Assembly: GCA_949752735.1 (NCBI GenBank)
Contig: OX457038.1
Span: 20,980,548-21,044,547, forward strand
Length of the DNA stretch: 64,000 bases
Direction of reading: 5' to 3'
Origin: Lumbricus terrestris
Taxonomy: Eukaryota > Annelida > Clitellata > Crassiclitellata > Lumbricidae
Part shown: positions 32,182 to 45,800 of the stretch, in pieces
Layout of the letters: each line of letters starts with the position of its first letter
How positions within the stretch are numbered: the stretch's first letter is position 1
Translations under genes and position numbers: made by a program
Notes under the pieces: generated by a model
What the model saw: the letters and a program-made list of their open reading frames with translations, nothing else
What the model was told of the DNA's origin: nothing
Databases searched by the model: none

Positions 32182-34551
32182 ACCTGATTTCTGTTGACGG
32201 CGTACATTGCGACACTGAATGACTTCAATGGATTTATGAATTTAAAAAAGCCGAATATTGTGAATAAGTCAAATCGCCATAAAACAAGACACGCGATTCG
32301 TAGCGTCCTTTTGCATTTGCAACGACTTTCGCTAGAGGCGCTAAAACCTTTTTCATGTCGCACTATCTCTGGTCGGTAATAATATTCAGCACATCCCATC
32401 ATTAAAGTGTTCACTTTTAGAGCAATATGTCAGTTTCGTAAACTGTACGTTGTGCCTCATCGAGGTAGAAATGCACGTCTAAAAAAAACGTCGTCTATAC
32501 TATATTATGTCACAAGTCTTTTTATTTAAACGAACCGACGGAATTACGTCATTCGGTCTTCGTGGATTTAGACGAACCAATTGAGCATCATGACAGTCTG
32601 TTGTCAATGTGTCTGATTGATGACATCCAGAAAGTTGGTCAAATAGATTGCATGCATGCTCAATACTCTGCCATGGTCCCTATCCCTCATATCATTTGAG
32701 CTTTTGACCTGCTTGGTTGGAATTTTCCCATCTAATTTTGACTGACTGCGTATCGCTGTCTCCGGCCGCAGGTTTCTTCGTTCGGTTGATGAGAGTGTTT
32801 TTCCTGCTCCCCAGGCTTGTACCCCTACAACGAATTACATAGCCTTATAAAATAATTATGTATATGCTTTCGACGGTCCTGTGGCTCGAGGCAACCGTCC
32901 TCGCAATTTATAGCTGATTTAGTCAGATTATCTCGTTCCCGATCTCTTTTCTCTTAGAGTCTCTTCTTTTTCAATCAGAGTTCTTCTTGATGGATCCGGA
33001 CCGATATAATACTGTATAGAGGACAAATGGGTTATGTCCAATGCGTTTTAGAGAGTACTTAACACCTTTGTGCTCTATACAGTCGATATATAAATATAGA
33101 TCTATGCTATATATATATATAATGCATCTATACGTGTAGGTCTACCAAGAAAAAGAATTGCTGTTGTCTCAACGCTGCATGGAACTATAGGGTTGCACAT
33201 TGATCGCATTTGGTTTATGCTATAAACATAGCATCATGTCTGCAATGTGTGAATAGGCAAAACTCGCTAGTCCTTCCCATTCTATGTCATGACTCGGAGA
33301 CTTGGTCTCACTTATCTTTGTAAGGTTGCATCATCCAACTGATCCAATCGACAGATCCTATCCTCCTCACTTCAGCCTTCATCTCCTCCTCAGTCAATAA
33401 TCATCTCGGATCCTTATCCAGCCAATCCATGTCTCATCCTTCTTTCAAACGATCTCTCACCTGAATTATTCTACAAATTGACGCTCAAATAGCGTAGCAT
33501 CATTTGTCTAATACAAATCATCTGTCACTCTTCGTGTTGTTCTTTCATAGCTAAAGTATCGCCCATGATTCAAGATAGGACTTACCCTGGTCCATGCTGC
33601 ATCATCGACAGTTTTCTCAATCAAAACAAAAGGTCGTATAGCAGCCTCGTTGTTTATTTTTCCTCTGTGGTCTTTAGACAATCCGACCTTATTCTTTATA
33701 CAGTATTAGCCTATGTCTAAACCCTGAGAACACCTTTACCTCAAAGCAGTTGGTGCTCTACTACAGGGTAGCGCTTCAGAATGTTTAAGACTTAAAAAAA
33801 TTACAGCAAACATAAGACACAAGAATATTAACTCACTGCAAAGCTTAGCGAAGAGACGTGCAATTCATGATACACAGTATGCAAAATGCAAACCCTTGCG
33901 TCTTGAGAAGACAAGGTGATTGCGATTGCACAATGCAGTACAAAATTTCCAAGGTCTTTATTAGTCAGTGTAGCCTACGTCCAGCTGAGATCGTTGTTTA
34001 CAGTTTCCTCATCAGTTGACCTTGTTTAGAGAGTTAAAACTTAAAACGAAGTATGAGCTCTCTTAGTATTAGGCCTACTTCGACTGAAAACGAGGGCGTT
34101 GTATCCGGGAGAGAGCGACGAATATGTAAGCTCCGGATGTTTCCAATATAAAATAATGTGTAACGAAACTTTGTGGAAAGCGTTAAGCCCATGCATGATT
34201 TGAACAGGTCGCATTTACGGCTGATGAGTTTCGGAGTAATGTGGTCTTTATAGTAGCGCAGGACGAACACCTATGGCTGCAGCTTCATGACGTTGCTTCA
34301 CTGCCTTAGCTAATTGCCTCCAACGCTATTGGCTGGCGTGCGAGAAATGTCATTGAAAGCTTCAGTTAAAATCTCTGGAATGACTGATCACTTTTCGAGG
34401 GACTTTAGGAAGAAGGTTTTTATATACATGTGCAGTATGGTTGAACTCGCAATCAAATCAGCTATCGCTTGTTTTAACGTTCTAAAGGAGATGAATGCAT
34501 TGGCTATTTTTTGATAATCCGACGTGTCTAAGATAGCGATGGATTAACTTG

Positions 34552-34582
<31 letters not shown>

Positions 34583-36080
34583 ATACTTAGTGTAACATGG
34601 ATATTAACAGTTGGCGTCCGTCATTTCGCCACATCGTCTGTACACGTTGGTTTCATTCGTTTGTCGCTGGTGCTAAAGATAAACGTGCTGCACTTCAGAT
34701 CGACGAATGGTCTGCATGGTCTGTATACAGTATATATATATATATGGATCTGAAGATGGAGATGTTGAGACGCGTGACCAGTAGAGTGGTGCAATCGATC
34801 ACTGAAGACATGCACATATAAATATACCCACGTAGACATTACAATATCATCGACTTTCAGATCGGATATGTAGGCAAGAGCGCATCAATCGCTGTGTGAA
34901 TTATTGATTGGCCAATGACCATGGTCAGATAATTGTGTAGCCATTCACCGAATCCCGCCATTCTATTGTTCCCGACTGACAATTCCACGATGGCTTTCCA
35001 CAAAGTTTGACAGAGTGTCAAACGACCGTCACAATTCTGCTGACAACGATCGAATAATTCGAAATTGTCCCAAAGACATCAGGACTCGACATCAGACATC
35101 AGAGATCAGAGATCAGACATCAGAGATCAGACATCAGTCACTCTCGTTGAATTCTTTCTCTTTCAAAACGACGTTTTTGTGGATGCCCTCCCTCCCTCAC
35201 TCCCTCTCTCCCTCCATTTCTTTCTCTCTGTGTTTCACACACACATGCTCACTCACTTTAGGGCCTATCTTTGTTTTGTGCATGCGTCTCTGATCAATAT
35301 ATATTATTGGCTTTGGTACGGAAATGTATTTCGTAATTGAAAATGAGCAATGAGAATAAGTGTGGCAGTATAGTACCGCAGCTGCTATTTATTCCTCGAT
35401 GAGATCAAAGTTGCAGAACATCGAGTCTTTCTTTAATTTGATGAATTTTTTTATATATCAAGAAGACAACAATTCTTTAACATGGAAGATTGGAAGCGTA
35501 ATCCATTAACCGTTGATGTTGGTGGCAGAATCCTCGAGAATGCGAATAGACATAAAGGAGGATCTGGTGCAAGTGACATCCATAGAATCGTACATGTGCT
35601 AACAGCAATCGACTTAAGACAGCTCCTGAGATGAACGACACCTAACCAACCCGCGGTAGATTATGCTAAAACTCAGTAGCTTACGTTTTTGTATGATCAG
35701 TATGGTTCAGTTCTTCCGCTTGAATCGATATAAAACCCCTATAAACTTAGGTATATTACACCGATCAATACAGCGGGAGCGTGTAAGGCGTGCTGCAATC
35801 TGCTAATATGGAAGCAATGACTCGAATAACTGATAATATCATTATGACTAAACATGGTGAGTTTGAATGAACATACGAGAGTCGTTGCGGACTCTATCAT
35901 TGATCGACTTGTCTATATTCAAAAGCTTTGAAGAAAGACTGAACTTGTTCAACCTGTCTCTGTCTATTCAGTCAGATCCACAACTCAATCAATTATAAGC
36001 TCGCCGTCTATTCAGTCGTTCTGTCCGCAGTGAAAAAGTGCTGACACCCAACAAGCAAGCTAAACGCAAGAAGGAGCAGT
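32182..36080. other. No gene recognised
   Basis: Nearly 4 kb without supportable exons. It includes (CA)n at 34557-34582, a short (TA)n near 34730 and a catcagagatcaga direct repeat at about 35090-35130. One TAGGCCTA lies near 34070. Confidence 0.5.
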
Positions 36081-36850
36081 CTCCTGTTGTCTTCTGTTGT
36101 CTTCTGTTGTCTTCTGTTGTATTCAATTGTCTTCTGTTGTCTTCCGTTGTCTTCTGTTGTCTTCAATTGTCGTCTGTTGTCTTCTGTTGTCTTCTGCTGT
36201 CTTCTGTTGTCTTCTGTTGCCTTCTGTTGTCCTCTGTTGTCTTCAATTGTCTTCTGTTGTCTTCTGTTGTCTTCTGTTGTCTTCTGTTGTCTTCTGTTGT
36301 CTTCTGTTGTCTTCTGTTGTCTTCTGTTGTCTTCTGTTGTCTTCTGTTGCCCTCTGTTGTCTTCAATTGTCTTCTGTTGTCTTCTGTTGTCTTCTATTGC
36401 GTTCTGTTGTCTTCTAGCAGCTGTTGTCTTCAATTGTCTTCAATTGTCTTCAATTGTCTTCTGTTGTCTTCTGTTGTCTTCTGTTGTCTTCTGTTGTCTT
36501 AAATTGTCTTCAATTGTCTTCTGTTGTCTTCTGTTGTCTTCTGTTGTCTTCAATTGTCTTCAATTGTCTTCTGTTGTCTTCTGTTGTCTTCTGTTGTCTT
36601 CAATTGTCTTCAATTGTCTTCTGTTGTCTTCTGTTGTCTTCTGTTGTCTTCTGTTGTCTTCTGCTGTCTTCTGTTGTCTTCTGTTGTCTTCTGTTGTCTT
36701 CTGTTGTCTTCAATAATTATTGTCTTCAATTGTCTTCTGTTGTCTTCTGTTGTCTTCTGTTGTCTTCAATTGTCTTCAATTGTCTTCTGTTGTCTTCTGT
36801 TGTCTTCTGTTGTCTTCAGTTGTCTTCTGTTGTATTCTGTCGTCTTCAAT
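36081..36850. repeat. 10-bp minisatellite, about 77 copies
   Basis: Two main monomers, tcttctgttg and tcttcaattg, are interspersed over 770 bp with rare variants and two small interruptions (near 36415 and 36715). Since three units make 30 bases without stops, all frames on one strand stay open. These are not genes. Confidence 0.95.
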
Positions 36851-39231
36851 GGGAAATAGACGTCCATAAAATATAGCCAGGCAAACAATTAGAAGAACAG
36901 ACGGCAGACAAACAACGTGTGCGACAGATAAGTAGGAAGAAAACCAAGAACAAAAGGCAGACAGAGATACAGAGAAACAGACAAGTAGACTAGGCCTATA
37001 TAATGCTAGATCATGAATTATTACTATAGGATAGGTTGCAAGACTGCGACGAAAAATGTGAGGAAAAGCACTTTGAATATTAAAGACAGCTTTTTATCTG
37101 CTAAGAGTTCGTGACATTTATGTAAGTGAACAATTCGGAACGGCTGCGTGTATCCTGATGATAAATTGAACACTGGACAGCACAGCAAAAAAACTGTAAG
37201 GAAGTATACTCGCATATGATATTATTGATCTACGTTCATCGTGGGTCTTGTATAGACGTGATTTACTCGAACGTATTATTTTTTTTAGTTCAAAGCCTCT
37301 GAAGACAACTATCTGTAGTCTGGATTTGATTTAATCTGGACTGAATTCAAACTCGAGCGAATGACTCGTGATTCATAACATGTGCTTCTATTTTACAAAA
37401 GCAACATCTGCAGCAATGGAATAATATCGAAACAAAGCTAAAAGTAGAGACACTTCTAAAATGCATTTGAAACTTTCTACTGCTTCGATTCAATCATATG
37501 TTAAAACATTATAAAATTATTATTATGATAAATCGTGCATGCGCTGCCACTCTGCTAGGATTCTTGCGACCTTGAAGAAAACTAAACTAGAAATCTAATA
37601 AACATTCATGTTCAAATTCCAGCTTAACTTCAGTTTATTGTCATCATTACTACATGATTGCTCTTCTGATGACCAAGACAGGAACATTCGTTCTCATTGT
37701 TGTGAAACCGTATTGCACAATAGTTTCCCCGAGGTTGTAAATTGTTCGTATATACCAAACGGGCATAGACATTCCTCTGGCTCAAATAATGCACCGAGTC
37801 GGTCGTTTGCCACCACTATTTTGTCATCAGTGGCATAGTTCGCACACCCCCTGTTGTGTGCTTAGTGTGCACAAGTGTGTGAAGACTCATCTCTGACCTC
37901 TTAATGGTCCAAGCTCCGTGATGAAGATGTAGAAGACTGAATATTCACTCCACCAGCAGCGTATACGGCCTTATTATAGGGTATACCATACTGTAAGAGC
38001 ATCATACAAAGCAGGTCACCGAGATCAAGACCACACTTACAAGTATATCATATAGTCTAACATATATTGTTTAGCACTCGCTCAGTTTCATGTTGCATGT
38101 GTTAGTTACTGTTCTAAACCAGAATCTTAAAAAATTAACTGACCACTCTACAGTTCTATAGAGTTAGCGGTTTACGATGCATGGTCCATGCACATTAGAA
38201 GGCGAAACCAACCGCCAGGTTACTTTCATAACACCGCGGATAACATGCATTTACGGTGTTGATCAGGTTGCAATTATGTTTAAGAGCAGAGCCATCTTTG
38301 TCAGTTTTACTGTGGGAAGACTCTTCAATCAATTAGATGAAATTTGTCCACATGCATGACGATTGTTTGCAATGGATGGCGTTTGAGTTACTTATACGCT
38401 AACCGCTGGAAAACTACAGAGAGAATATTGTTCTGGAGACAGCAGGCAACAGGTGGCAGCACATCGTTTCAGTCATGCAGGCAACCATCAAGAGAGCAAA
38501 AACAAGCATTTTAAGCATACGTATACTCAGATTATAGCAGATTATAATAGTGATCAAAGATGTGTAAAATTTTATCTTCCATCTTGCGGCTCTTGTCGTT
38601 TGATCATTTTCCGTTTCATGCTGCATATTCTCTGAGTTTCTGGAGTTTCTCATCCAGTTTTCTGCAATCTATTCATGCGTTCGGATGATATTTCGATGAT
38701 ATTACGATGGCTAATGTTTCAATCGTCGTAATTACATTACTGAATGGATTCGTCGGCGATATACGTTGAATAGCAGAGACCATGCATGAAAGCAGGAAGA
38801 GACCTTCCGATGAAATGCGATCAGCCTTTGAAAAGATCGACGATCCTTCTTCGATTCTTCGCCTGTCATTCTTTAGTTCGTTCTCTGGTGAGCGACACTA
38901 ACTCTATGACTACACGTCGGTCATTTGCGACAACATCTCTAGCATTTAGAATTCTAGCAATCATTGTGAACCAAGCGAGACATGCTGTTACTTGTTTCTT
39001 GTAATGCTAGACCTATACCGTAATATCTAAGCGCCTATAGGATACAATGTCATGTAGATAGGATAAGTTTCCGAATCTGCTGACGCGGACAACGTGTATA
39101 GCCATTTTAGCTGAGCATGTCGACGTACCAGGTATATCCATGAGTCTATAGGTACGTCGACGTAGACTCTATACCTATGTGTATAGCCTGTATGCATAAG
39201 CACATATAATATATAATAGGCCTAGATGTCT
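36851..39231. other. No gene recognised
   Basis: Only short frames. An 11-bp inverted repeat gtcgacgtacc/ggtacgtcgac lies at 39119-39129 and 39151-39161. A 35-residue frame with a signal-peptide-like start is at 38518-38414 on the minus strand (see findings). Confidence 0.45.
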
Positions 39232-39239
39232 ATTGACGC

Positions 39240-40204
39240 CTACTTTCTCTACCAACGACTTCCTCGACGTGCTCACCGCCAAGACCGACCGTCTTCGTGC
39301 GTCTACTGCCAACGCTGCTCCTCCTACGTTCTCATCAACGACATCTGTCTTCGACGGCTTCCGACCCATCGTGGATTCGGATCTTCGTTTAGTTTTTTCA
39401 TCTGTAAATTTAAAATCATGTGAATTAGACCCTCTACCTCCTTTTATTATTTGTGACATTATTGATGACATTGCTCCTTTCTTTCTGTATCTTTTTAACA
39501 GGTCACTTGCTGAAGGTTGCATTCCTGCCTCGCAAAAACAGGCTCTAGTCTTCCCTGAACTCAAGAAGCCCAATCTTGACCCTAGCCTCAGTCAAAACTA
39601 TCGACCCATTTCAAACCTGTCTTTTCTGTCCAAGACTCTTGAGAGACTTGTTTCAATGCAACTTCTCCCCTATCTTGAGAAATCGGGTCTTCTTCCTTCT
39701 CACCAGTCTGGCTATAGGGCTAACCACTCCACTGAGACAGTTCTTCTCTCTTTACTTTCTGACATATACACTGCTGTTGACAAGTCTCAAGTCACTCTTT
39801 TGGCTCTCTTCGATGTCTCTGCTGCCTTTGACATGGTCGACCATGAAATTTTGTTGCAGCGCCTTGAAACCTCCTGTGGACTCAAGGGTACTCCACTACT
39901 TTGGCTTCGCTCCTACCTCTCCGACCGCACCCAAATGATCATCTCTGGTGACTCTAGGACTCAGTGGGTCCCTGTTGTGTTGGGTGTCCCTCAGGGGTCT
40001 GTCCTAAGCCCGCTCTTATTCGTCCTATACACGGCTGGCATTCACTCCCTTTTCCCCAACCATTCTGCTACTGGCCATCTTTTCGCTGATGATGTCCAAG
40101 CCTATGTGCATGGACCCCTTCAGCTCAACTCTTTCTTGCGAGCCAAATTGACGCTCTATCTCAAGATCTTCATCTGTGGATGTCGTCCAATCGTCTTTCT
40201 TTGA
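39240..40204 (+). pseudogene. Reverse transcriptase of the LINE (broken)
   Basis: It reads NYRPISNLSFLSKTLERLV, SGYRANHSTETVLLSLL, LLALFDVSAAFDMVDHEIL, GVPQGSVLSPLLFVLYT and then LFADDVQAY with the catalytic FADD near 40081-40092: the ordered motifs of a non-LTR reverse transcriptase. After FADD the frame shifts near 40140, and the next segment (WFGTSKQLQKLDY, DLGVTLDSSLTF, FVYSRIDYCNSVLAGLP) continues in another frame. The endonuclease is missing because the copy is 5'-truncated. Confidence 0.9.
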
Positions 40205-40767
40205 ACTCTTCCAAAACCCAGTTGATTTGGTTTGGCACTTCCAAGCAGCTCCAAAAACTTGACTATACTCGGTACTCTCTCAAACTTTTCCTCACTTCAA
40301 CTTTTCGTCTAGTGTTCGAGACCTAGGTGTTACCCTAGATAGTTCTCTAACTTTTACCGAACACATAGCCAGGCTTACTCGCTCTTCCTACTTCCAATTA
40401 AGGCGGCTGAGAGCTATTCGCAAATCTGTTTCATCTTCGATCTTTACCTCAATTGTCCACGCCTTCGTCTATTCTCGGATTGACTATTGTAATTCTGTCC
40501 TTGCTGGCCTCCCTAAGGTCCGGCTGGCTCCCCTACAGTCCGTACTCAATGCTGCTGCGAGTCTCATTGCCCGTCTTCCTCGATTCTCACACATATCTAC
40601 ATTCATGGCTGAACAACTTCACTGGCTTCCACTCTCAGCTCGCATACAATTCAAAGTTCTAAGTTTGGTTCTCAAGTCTTAACGAGGCCTTGCTCCGACG
40701 TATCTTTGTGATCTCATACTTCGCCCCATTTCGGCCACTTCGCTGCGTCCTCTTAGGTCCTCAGATC

Positions 40768-40923
40768 CATGGGCGGAGTTTGGTTTCCGTTCTTGGAGGG
40801 GCTAAAGCCTTCTTAAGGGGGGCTAAGCCCGGAAAAAGATACCATTTACATGGTGAAAAAAATGAATCTGGGTCTTCTTGGGGGAGCTTAGCCCCCCCTA
40901 GCCCCTGATAAACTCCGCCCATG
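40768..40923. mobile_element. 156-bp hAT-like MITE nested in the LINE
   Basis: Termini catgggcggagttt and aaactccgcccatg are perfect inverted repeats. The flanking 8-mer ctcagatc is duplicated (40760-40767 and 40924-40931). Removing it rejoins the LINE C-terminal region. Internal ggggctaa/ttagcccc words are also inverted. Its CATxGGCGGAG end matches the element at 59603. Confidence 0.92.
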
Positions 40924-41184
40924 CTCAGATCGGCTTGACCTCTTTGTTCCTCGCGTCAGGACCGCCATGGCTCAATCCAGATCATTTGCCTGCATAGGTC
41001 CCTCCCTATGGAATGGTCTTCTCCCATCCGTTCGCTCTGCCATCCTCTCTGGTAGTCTTTCGTCATCTTTCTCTTGTCTAAAGACCTGCCTTTTCTCTCG
41101 GAGTTGCACGCACTGGGAGCGCTTCTGAAAGGCTCTTGCTGCAAGAAGCGCTTTACAAATGGTCAGATACGATACGATTGACGC

Positions 41185-42699
41185 AGTATACAATTGACTG
41201 ATTGAACAGTATGTTTCTAGTACTCTATTTAACATCACGATGAAAGTACTTTGGGAACGAACAGCGAAGTAGATGTTTGCAGTGGATAAGTTTTATACGT
41301 AAATACGTTGTTATACGAATATTATGTTGAAGGTTAAGGTATAATTATATTATTATAATAACGATGGTGACGAAAGCGATATCGTTGGCGATTGCGAGAA
41401 TATGATGATAGCCAGAGGGAGGAGGGAGAGGAAAGGAAGGAGGAGGAGGATGGTGAGGATTACGAGTACGATATCTGGATGTGTCTGTTTATTTGTACGT
41501 CTGTCAGTAACGGTTGGTGTGGTCGGAGGGAGTGAGGCCGTCTGGAGACCGTTATCTGGGTTGTCAAAAGGAAGTGTGTATATGCATACAGCAGATGAAT
41601 AATGTTATACACCACAGGCAATGGTTCTAATTTTGCGTTCGATCATACGATAGCGTCAGTGTTCATGACTCCTGTTGTTTGCTTCTGTCTGATTTATCAT
41701 CAGAATGGTATTCATTCGTCTCACAGTAATTCTGCATTCGCCGATCTCTAATCTTATCTATCGACTGTAATGCATGCAATGTAATCACACTGAGTGCTTT
41801 CGTGATGAGACATGCATGGCCACGGGAGACACTCATATTTGAGCATCTGAGAGGCAGCAAAGAGATCTCAGAAAGACTCAGATGCTATAAAAATGATTTT
41901 CTATTCCACAGGCAATTATATAATTATATATACATATATAGGCTTTGATTTCAAAATTCCTTCGGTACATACTGGATTGAATAGGCGTTGATACTCCATT
42001 GATACTCGCTGGGTAAGCAGACGTCCTGCATGTGGGTGAAAGCGATGTCCTGGATTTAAGCATTCAGATATATCTAATTTTTAAAACTTATAATGGAGTC
42101 TTCCCCAACATCATTTCACAGTAGCTTATAAACTGTTGATTGCAAAGAATAGTCGTAAACTGTAGGGACAGAAGCTGAAGCATGTGCCACAAGTATACAG
42201 CGACGATGGATCATATGACGGCAAAAATCTAATGTATAGCCTAATCATAATGTATTGCTGTAATCATGAATGTAGGCCTACAGTTGTACACGATTAGCTG
42301 TAGATGGAGGAGCCGCATGAGAACCTGGGTTTAAACGCAGAACGACATACGAATATGCATTTATACATATCGTATGCATACATAATATTCAATACATTCA
42401 TGAATGCTTGCTTAAGTTGCTTTCTATGCGAAAGAATAGAGAGAAGCTGAGAAACATGGCGAGAGATTCAAATACACAGAACAGTGGGCTTATATGGGAT
42501 TATGATGCATGTGGTGAATTATGGTTGGTATGAGAGACGAGAAGACGGAACAGTGCCTTTGAAGTGTTGGAGGAGAGGAAGGATAGAGAGGGATATAGAA
42601 GGGGAGCGAGAGAGACAAAGAGACAGAGAAAGACAGAGAGATAGGGAGAGAGAGGAAGAGAAGGAGAGAAAGAGGAGAACTAAGTGATAGAAGAAGGAG
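41185..42699. other. No gene recognised
   Basis: AT-rich sequence, with a GA-rich stretch at about 42560-42690 (gagagacaaagagacag and similar). It may include the promoter of the RGK-like gene; no specific element is identified. Confidence 0.4.
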
Positions 42700-42719
42700 G
42701 ATAAGAGAGAGGGAGAGAT

Positions 42720-42877
42720 CTGCATGATGCCATGCAGCCACAGTCGTGCACGTGACGATGATGGAAGGATGGAAGCAGTCAATGGTTGAAGGCAGCAAAC
42801 GGCTGAAGCGAGTCGACGAATTCAGTCGCTGAATCCGGGCATCGGAAGATGGTCGGCTGCTGACAACTGGATGCATG
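42720..42877 (+). other. Probable 5'UTR exon of the RGK-like gene
   Basis: A good splice donor, ATG|GTAAGT, lies at 42877/42878, and the matching acceptor is at 43376, ahead of the coding start. The exon start is not known; 42720 is arbitrary. Its few ATGs open short frames only. Confidence 0.4.
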
Positions 42878-43376
<499 letters not shown>

Positions 43377-43411
43377 CTGCAGATCACGTGATCGTCGCTT
43401 AAATCCTTCAA

Positions 43412-44729
43412 ATGCAAAAGGATGAGTTCGAAATCTTTCGGGCAAAGGCGTATGGATACGGTTCTTCAACGGCGCCGGATTCTTGTGAACATGGAGAGGA
43501 AACGAAGCAGGAGCAGGAGGAGGAGGCTGGAAAATGGACTCACATGGAATCACCATCCTATCTAGAGTTTGATGAAAGATCTCAGCAGCGAGAGGTCGAT
43601 GTAGGGGTTGAGCGAATCCGTACTTCCAATCGACGCTCCATGGACATCAGAGAAAGAGAGAAGCAGCTGTGGAAAGGTGGAGGAGGAAGAGGTAGGAGAT
43701 CGGAGGTAGGCGCTGATGTCATGGTGGAAATCCAGTCTCCTAGTCCGACGGAATTACCGCCAAATGATCTGCTGCAGCAGCTGTCGAGGTCAAGCTATGC
43801 AGGAGATTCAGAGGAGAAGCGGATGTCTACCGTAACAGGTGGATCAGCGATGATGAGGTCATCTGTTGTGCTCTGCCGACGAAGGTCTGCTCCAGCTGCG
43901 AGGAGACTGTCTGAGGAAAGGAATGGCATCGAGGAGTCACAGATGAGGACATCGACAACAATGGCTCTTACACAGACCGGAACAACAATGAATGATGACG
44001 CGACACCGGAAGTGATTATGGTGATGATGACGTCAAAGCTTTCAGTCCGGAGGAAGTCAGCGGTTGAATCTGACGTCATTTCTTCGTCAGACGGTAGCAC
44101 CAGTCGACCACGTGACCTCGCAGTGTTGAACCAAACAGTTCGTCGTAAGTCGACGACCTGTACCCCAGAGAGACTGCAGAGACCAACCCTCAAGTCATCG
44201 TCGTCGTCAGGAAAATATCGGCGCAACAGTTACGCCGGTGGTGGGGGCGGCGCCCTTCAGTCCCCTCGCTCGATCAGTCCTCCATCTCGTATCTCGGGTC
44301 GTCACAATTCCGCCATCATCTACCTGTCGGACAGGGTCAGCTGGAACTCCTCTTCGTCGCCTGCAGGGAGTGACACAACGACCGCTCAACACAAGAGCTA
44401 CGATGAACTACAATTGACGGGCAGACGGTCTTCGTCGACTGCATCAAGAATCGACCACATCGAAAACAAGACCGCGAGTAGAGAACCAGTGGATTGCCAA
44501 TCTTCGGTTGACTGCAGTTTAGAATATCTTAACAACATCCATCCGGATTCTGAAGCAGCTGGTGACCTCGAATTGATGAAGACGACGAATGAGTCGAGTT
44601 TCATAAACGATTCAATTGCGGTTTATCGGATTCTGGTTGTAGGATCTGCAGGGGTTGGAAAGACGACCCTCACTCACCAGCTGCTGACAAACGAATACCT
44701 AGCCAACAAGGAAGAACAGTACAACCAGG
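43412..44729 (+). CDS. RGK-type (Rad/Gem/Rem) small GTPase, first coding exon
   Basis: The ATG at 43412 has an in-frame TAA 12 bases upstream. The exon encodes 439 residues and ends at a donor AGG|GTGAGT (phase 1). Residues 1-395 are a long polar, Ser/Arg-rich extension. At 404-440, [20 protein letters not shown] contains the P-loop (G411-T418), then [13 protein letters not shown], close to the QFMTSEY segment of invertebrate RGK proteins. RGK proteins inhibit voltage-gated calcium channels and affect the cytoskeleton at the plasma membrane, with long N-terminal extensions bound by 14-3-3 and calmodulin. Basophilic sites fit this: RRRSAP, RRKSAV, RRKSTT, RRNSYA. The remaining G domain must lie in later exons that I could not find, perhaps beyond short exons or the window. 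Ras-like families other than RGK are possible. Confidence 0.75.
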
Positions 44730-45660
44730 GTGAGTTGCACCATCAAATTCATCCAATATTTTAAGAAGAATATTCATGGAATTGATTAGGATTCCCCAAT
44801 ATTATATGAAAATAATCAGTGAACCATCATGAACCGATTAGCTTATTGTGCGTTCAAATCTTGTCTCACCGTTTAACCTTTATGCCACCAATGCTATCTA
44901 ATAGGCTTATGCATTGTATCACGTGATGGTTCCTGAAAGCAGATTCGCAATTCAATCTGTTTGATGGCTGATAAGATAGAAAGTCAGAAAGTATTTTTTC
45001 TTTCGATCAACGTAGAGTGTTTTAGGCAAATTAGCTCATCCACTGGATGGAAATCACTGAGCACTGATTGAAATGAAAAGGAAAAGAAGAAGAAGAAGAA
45101 GAAGAAGAAGAAGAAGAAGAAGAAGAAGAAGGAGAGAAGAAGGGGAAGGAGAAGGGGAAAGAAGAAGAAGAAGCAACCATTGACCTTGGACTATAGTCGA
45201 TGATTATAGCAACAAAATTAATTAATCGGATCCATGCATAGCAGATGCACGTGTTCTGCTTGAAGAGATAAAGAGAGAAGTTCTCGCAGCATATAATGAT
45301 AGGCCTACATTTAAAGAGATGAGCGTCAAGTTAGAGAACGTCAGGCCACGCTTATCAGCCGACCTGTCATCGACAATGATCTTCAATTTAATTCGATTCG
45401 ATTCAATTTCAAAACTTCTATTGACAACAAGCATCCAAGCATCAACAAATTTGGGCAGTACAAATCGTATTCTTTTTAGATAATTAAATACAGCCTCATT
45501 CAGCCTACTCAAAAGCACATTTCTTAGTATGAAAGGAGCAACAATACTCTGCTGACGCGGAGCATCATTTACCTTGATTTAGGTAAATAGAAAAGGCGAC
45601 CAGTCGACAATAATAATATCCTCAAAGGTATTTCTCACTCATCCATCTTAATAACTGATT
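44730..45660 (+). other. Start of the next intron of the RGK-like gene
   Basis: No exon with the G2-G5 motifs is seen. It includes a (GAA)n-rich tract at 45076-45173 and one TAGGCCTA near 45300. Confidence 0.45.
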
Positions 45661-45792
45661 AAGTCCAGCCCAGTTGGATGCTGTTTAAGTTTTGCTTTAA
45701 AAATTCCTAAACGAAGGCGCATTCGTCAAATGAACAGGCAGAGAATTCCATGGACAAGGTCCACGAAAAGAGATAGAGAACTTCCAGTTATG
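45661..45792 (-). pseudogene. C-terminal fragment of a LINE reverse transcriptase
   Basis: The minus strand reads FSISFRGPCPWNSLPVHLTN then APSFRNF, a stop, and KAKLKQHPTGLD in the same frame: the usual tail of CR1/L2/jockey-type proteins (WNSLPxxLRNAPSFxxFKxxLK). The insertion at 45801 cuts it off. Confidence 0.7.
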
Positions 45793-45800
45793 GTAGGGAC

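Larger units (their letters stand above)
39240..41176 (+). mobile_element. 5'-truncated L2/CR1-like LINE with target duplication
   Basis: The 8-mer attgacgc occurs at 39232-39239 and again at 41177-41184, bounding the copy. The 3' end is a short (gatac)n tail, as in LINEs that lack poly(A). The body encodes a reverse transcriptase of the CR1/L2 type and its C-terminal region, interrupted by a frameshift, stops and a nested MITE. It is a dead but fairly young insertion. Confidence 0.88.

Noticed and set aside
36038..36876. Poly-Cys/Leu/Ser and poly-basic frames
   Set aside because: Artefact of the 10-bp minisatellite.
37024..37215. Signal-peptide-like 63-residue frame on the minus strand
   Set aside because: Hydrophobic start but no continuing exon, polyA signal or family; likely chance in AT-rich DNA.
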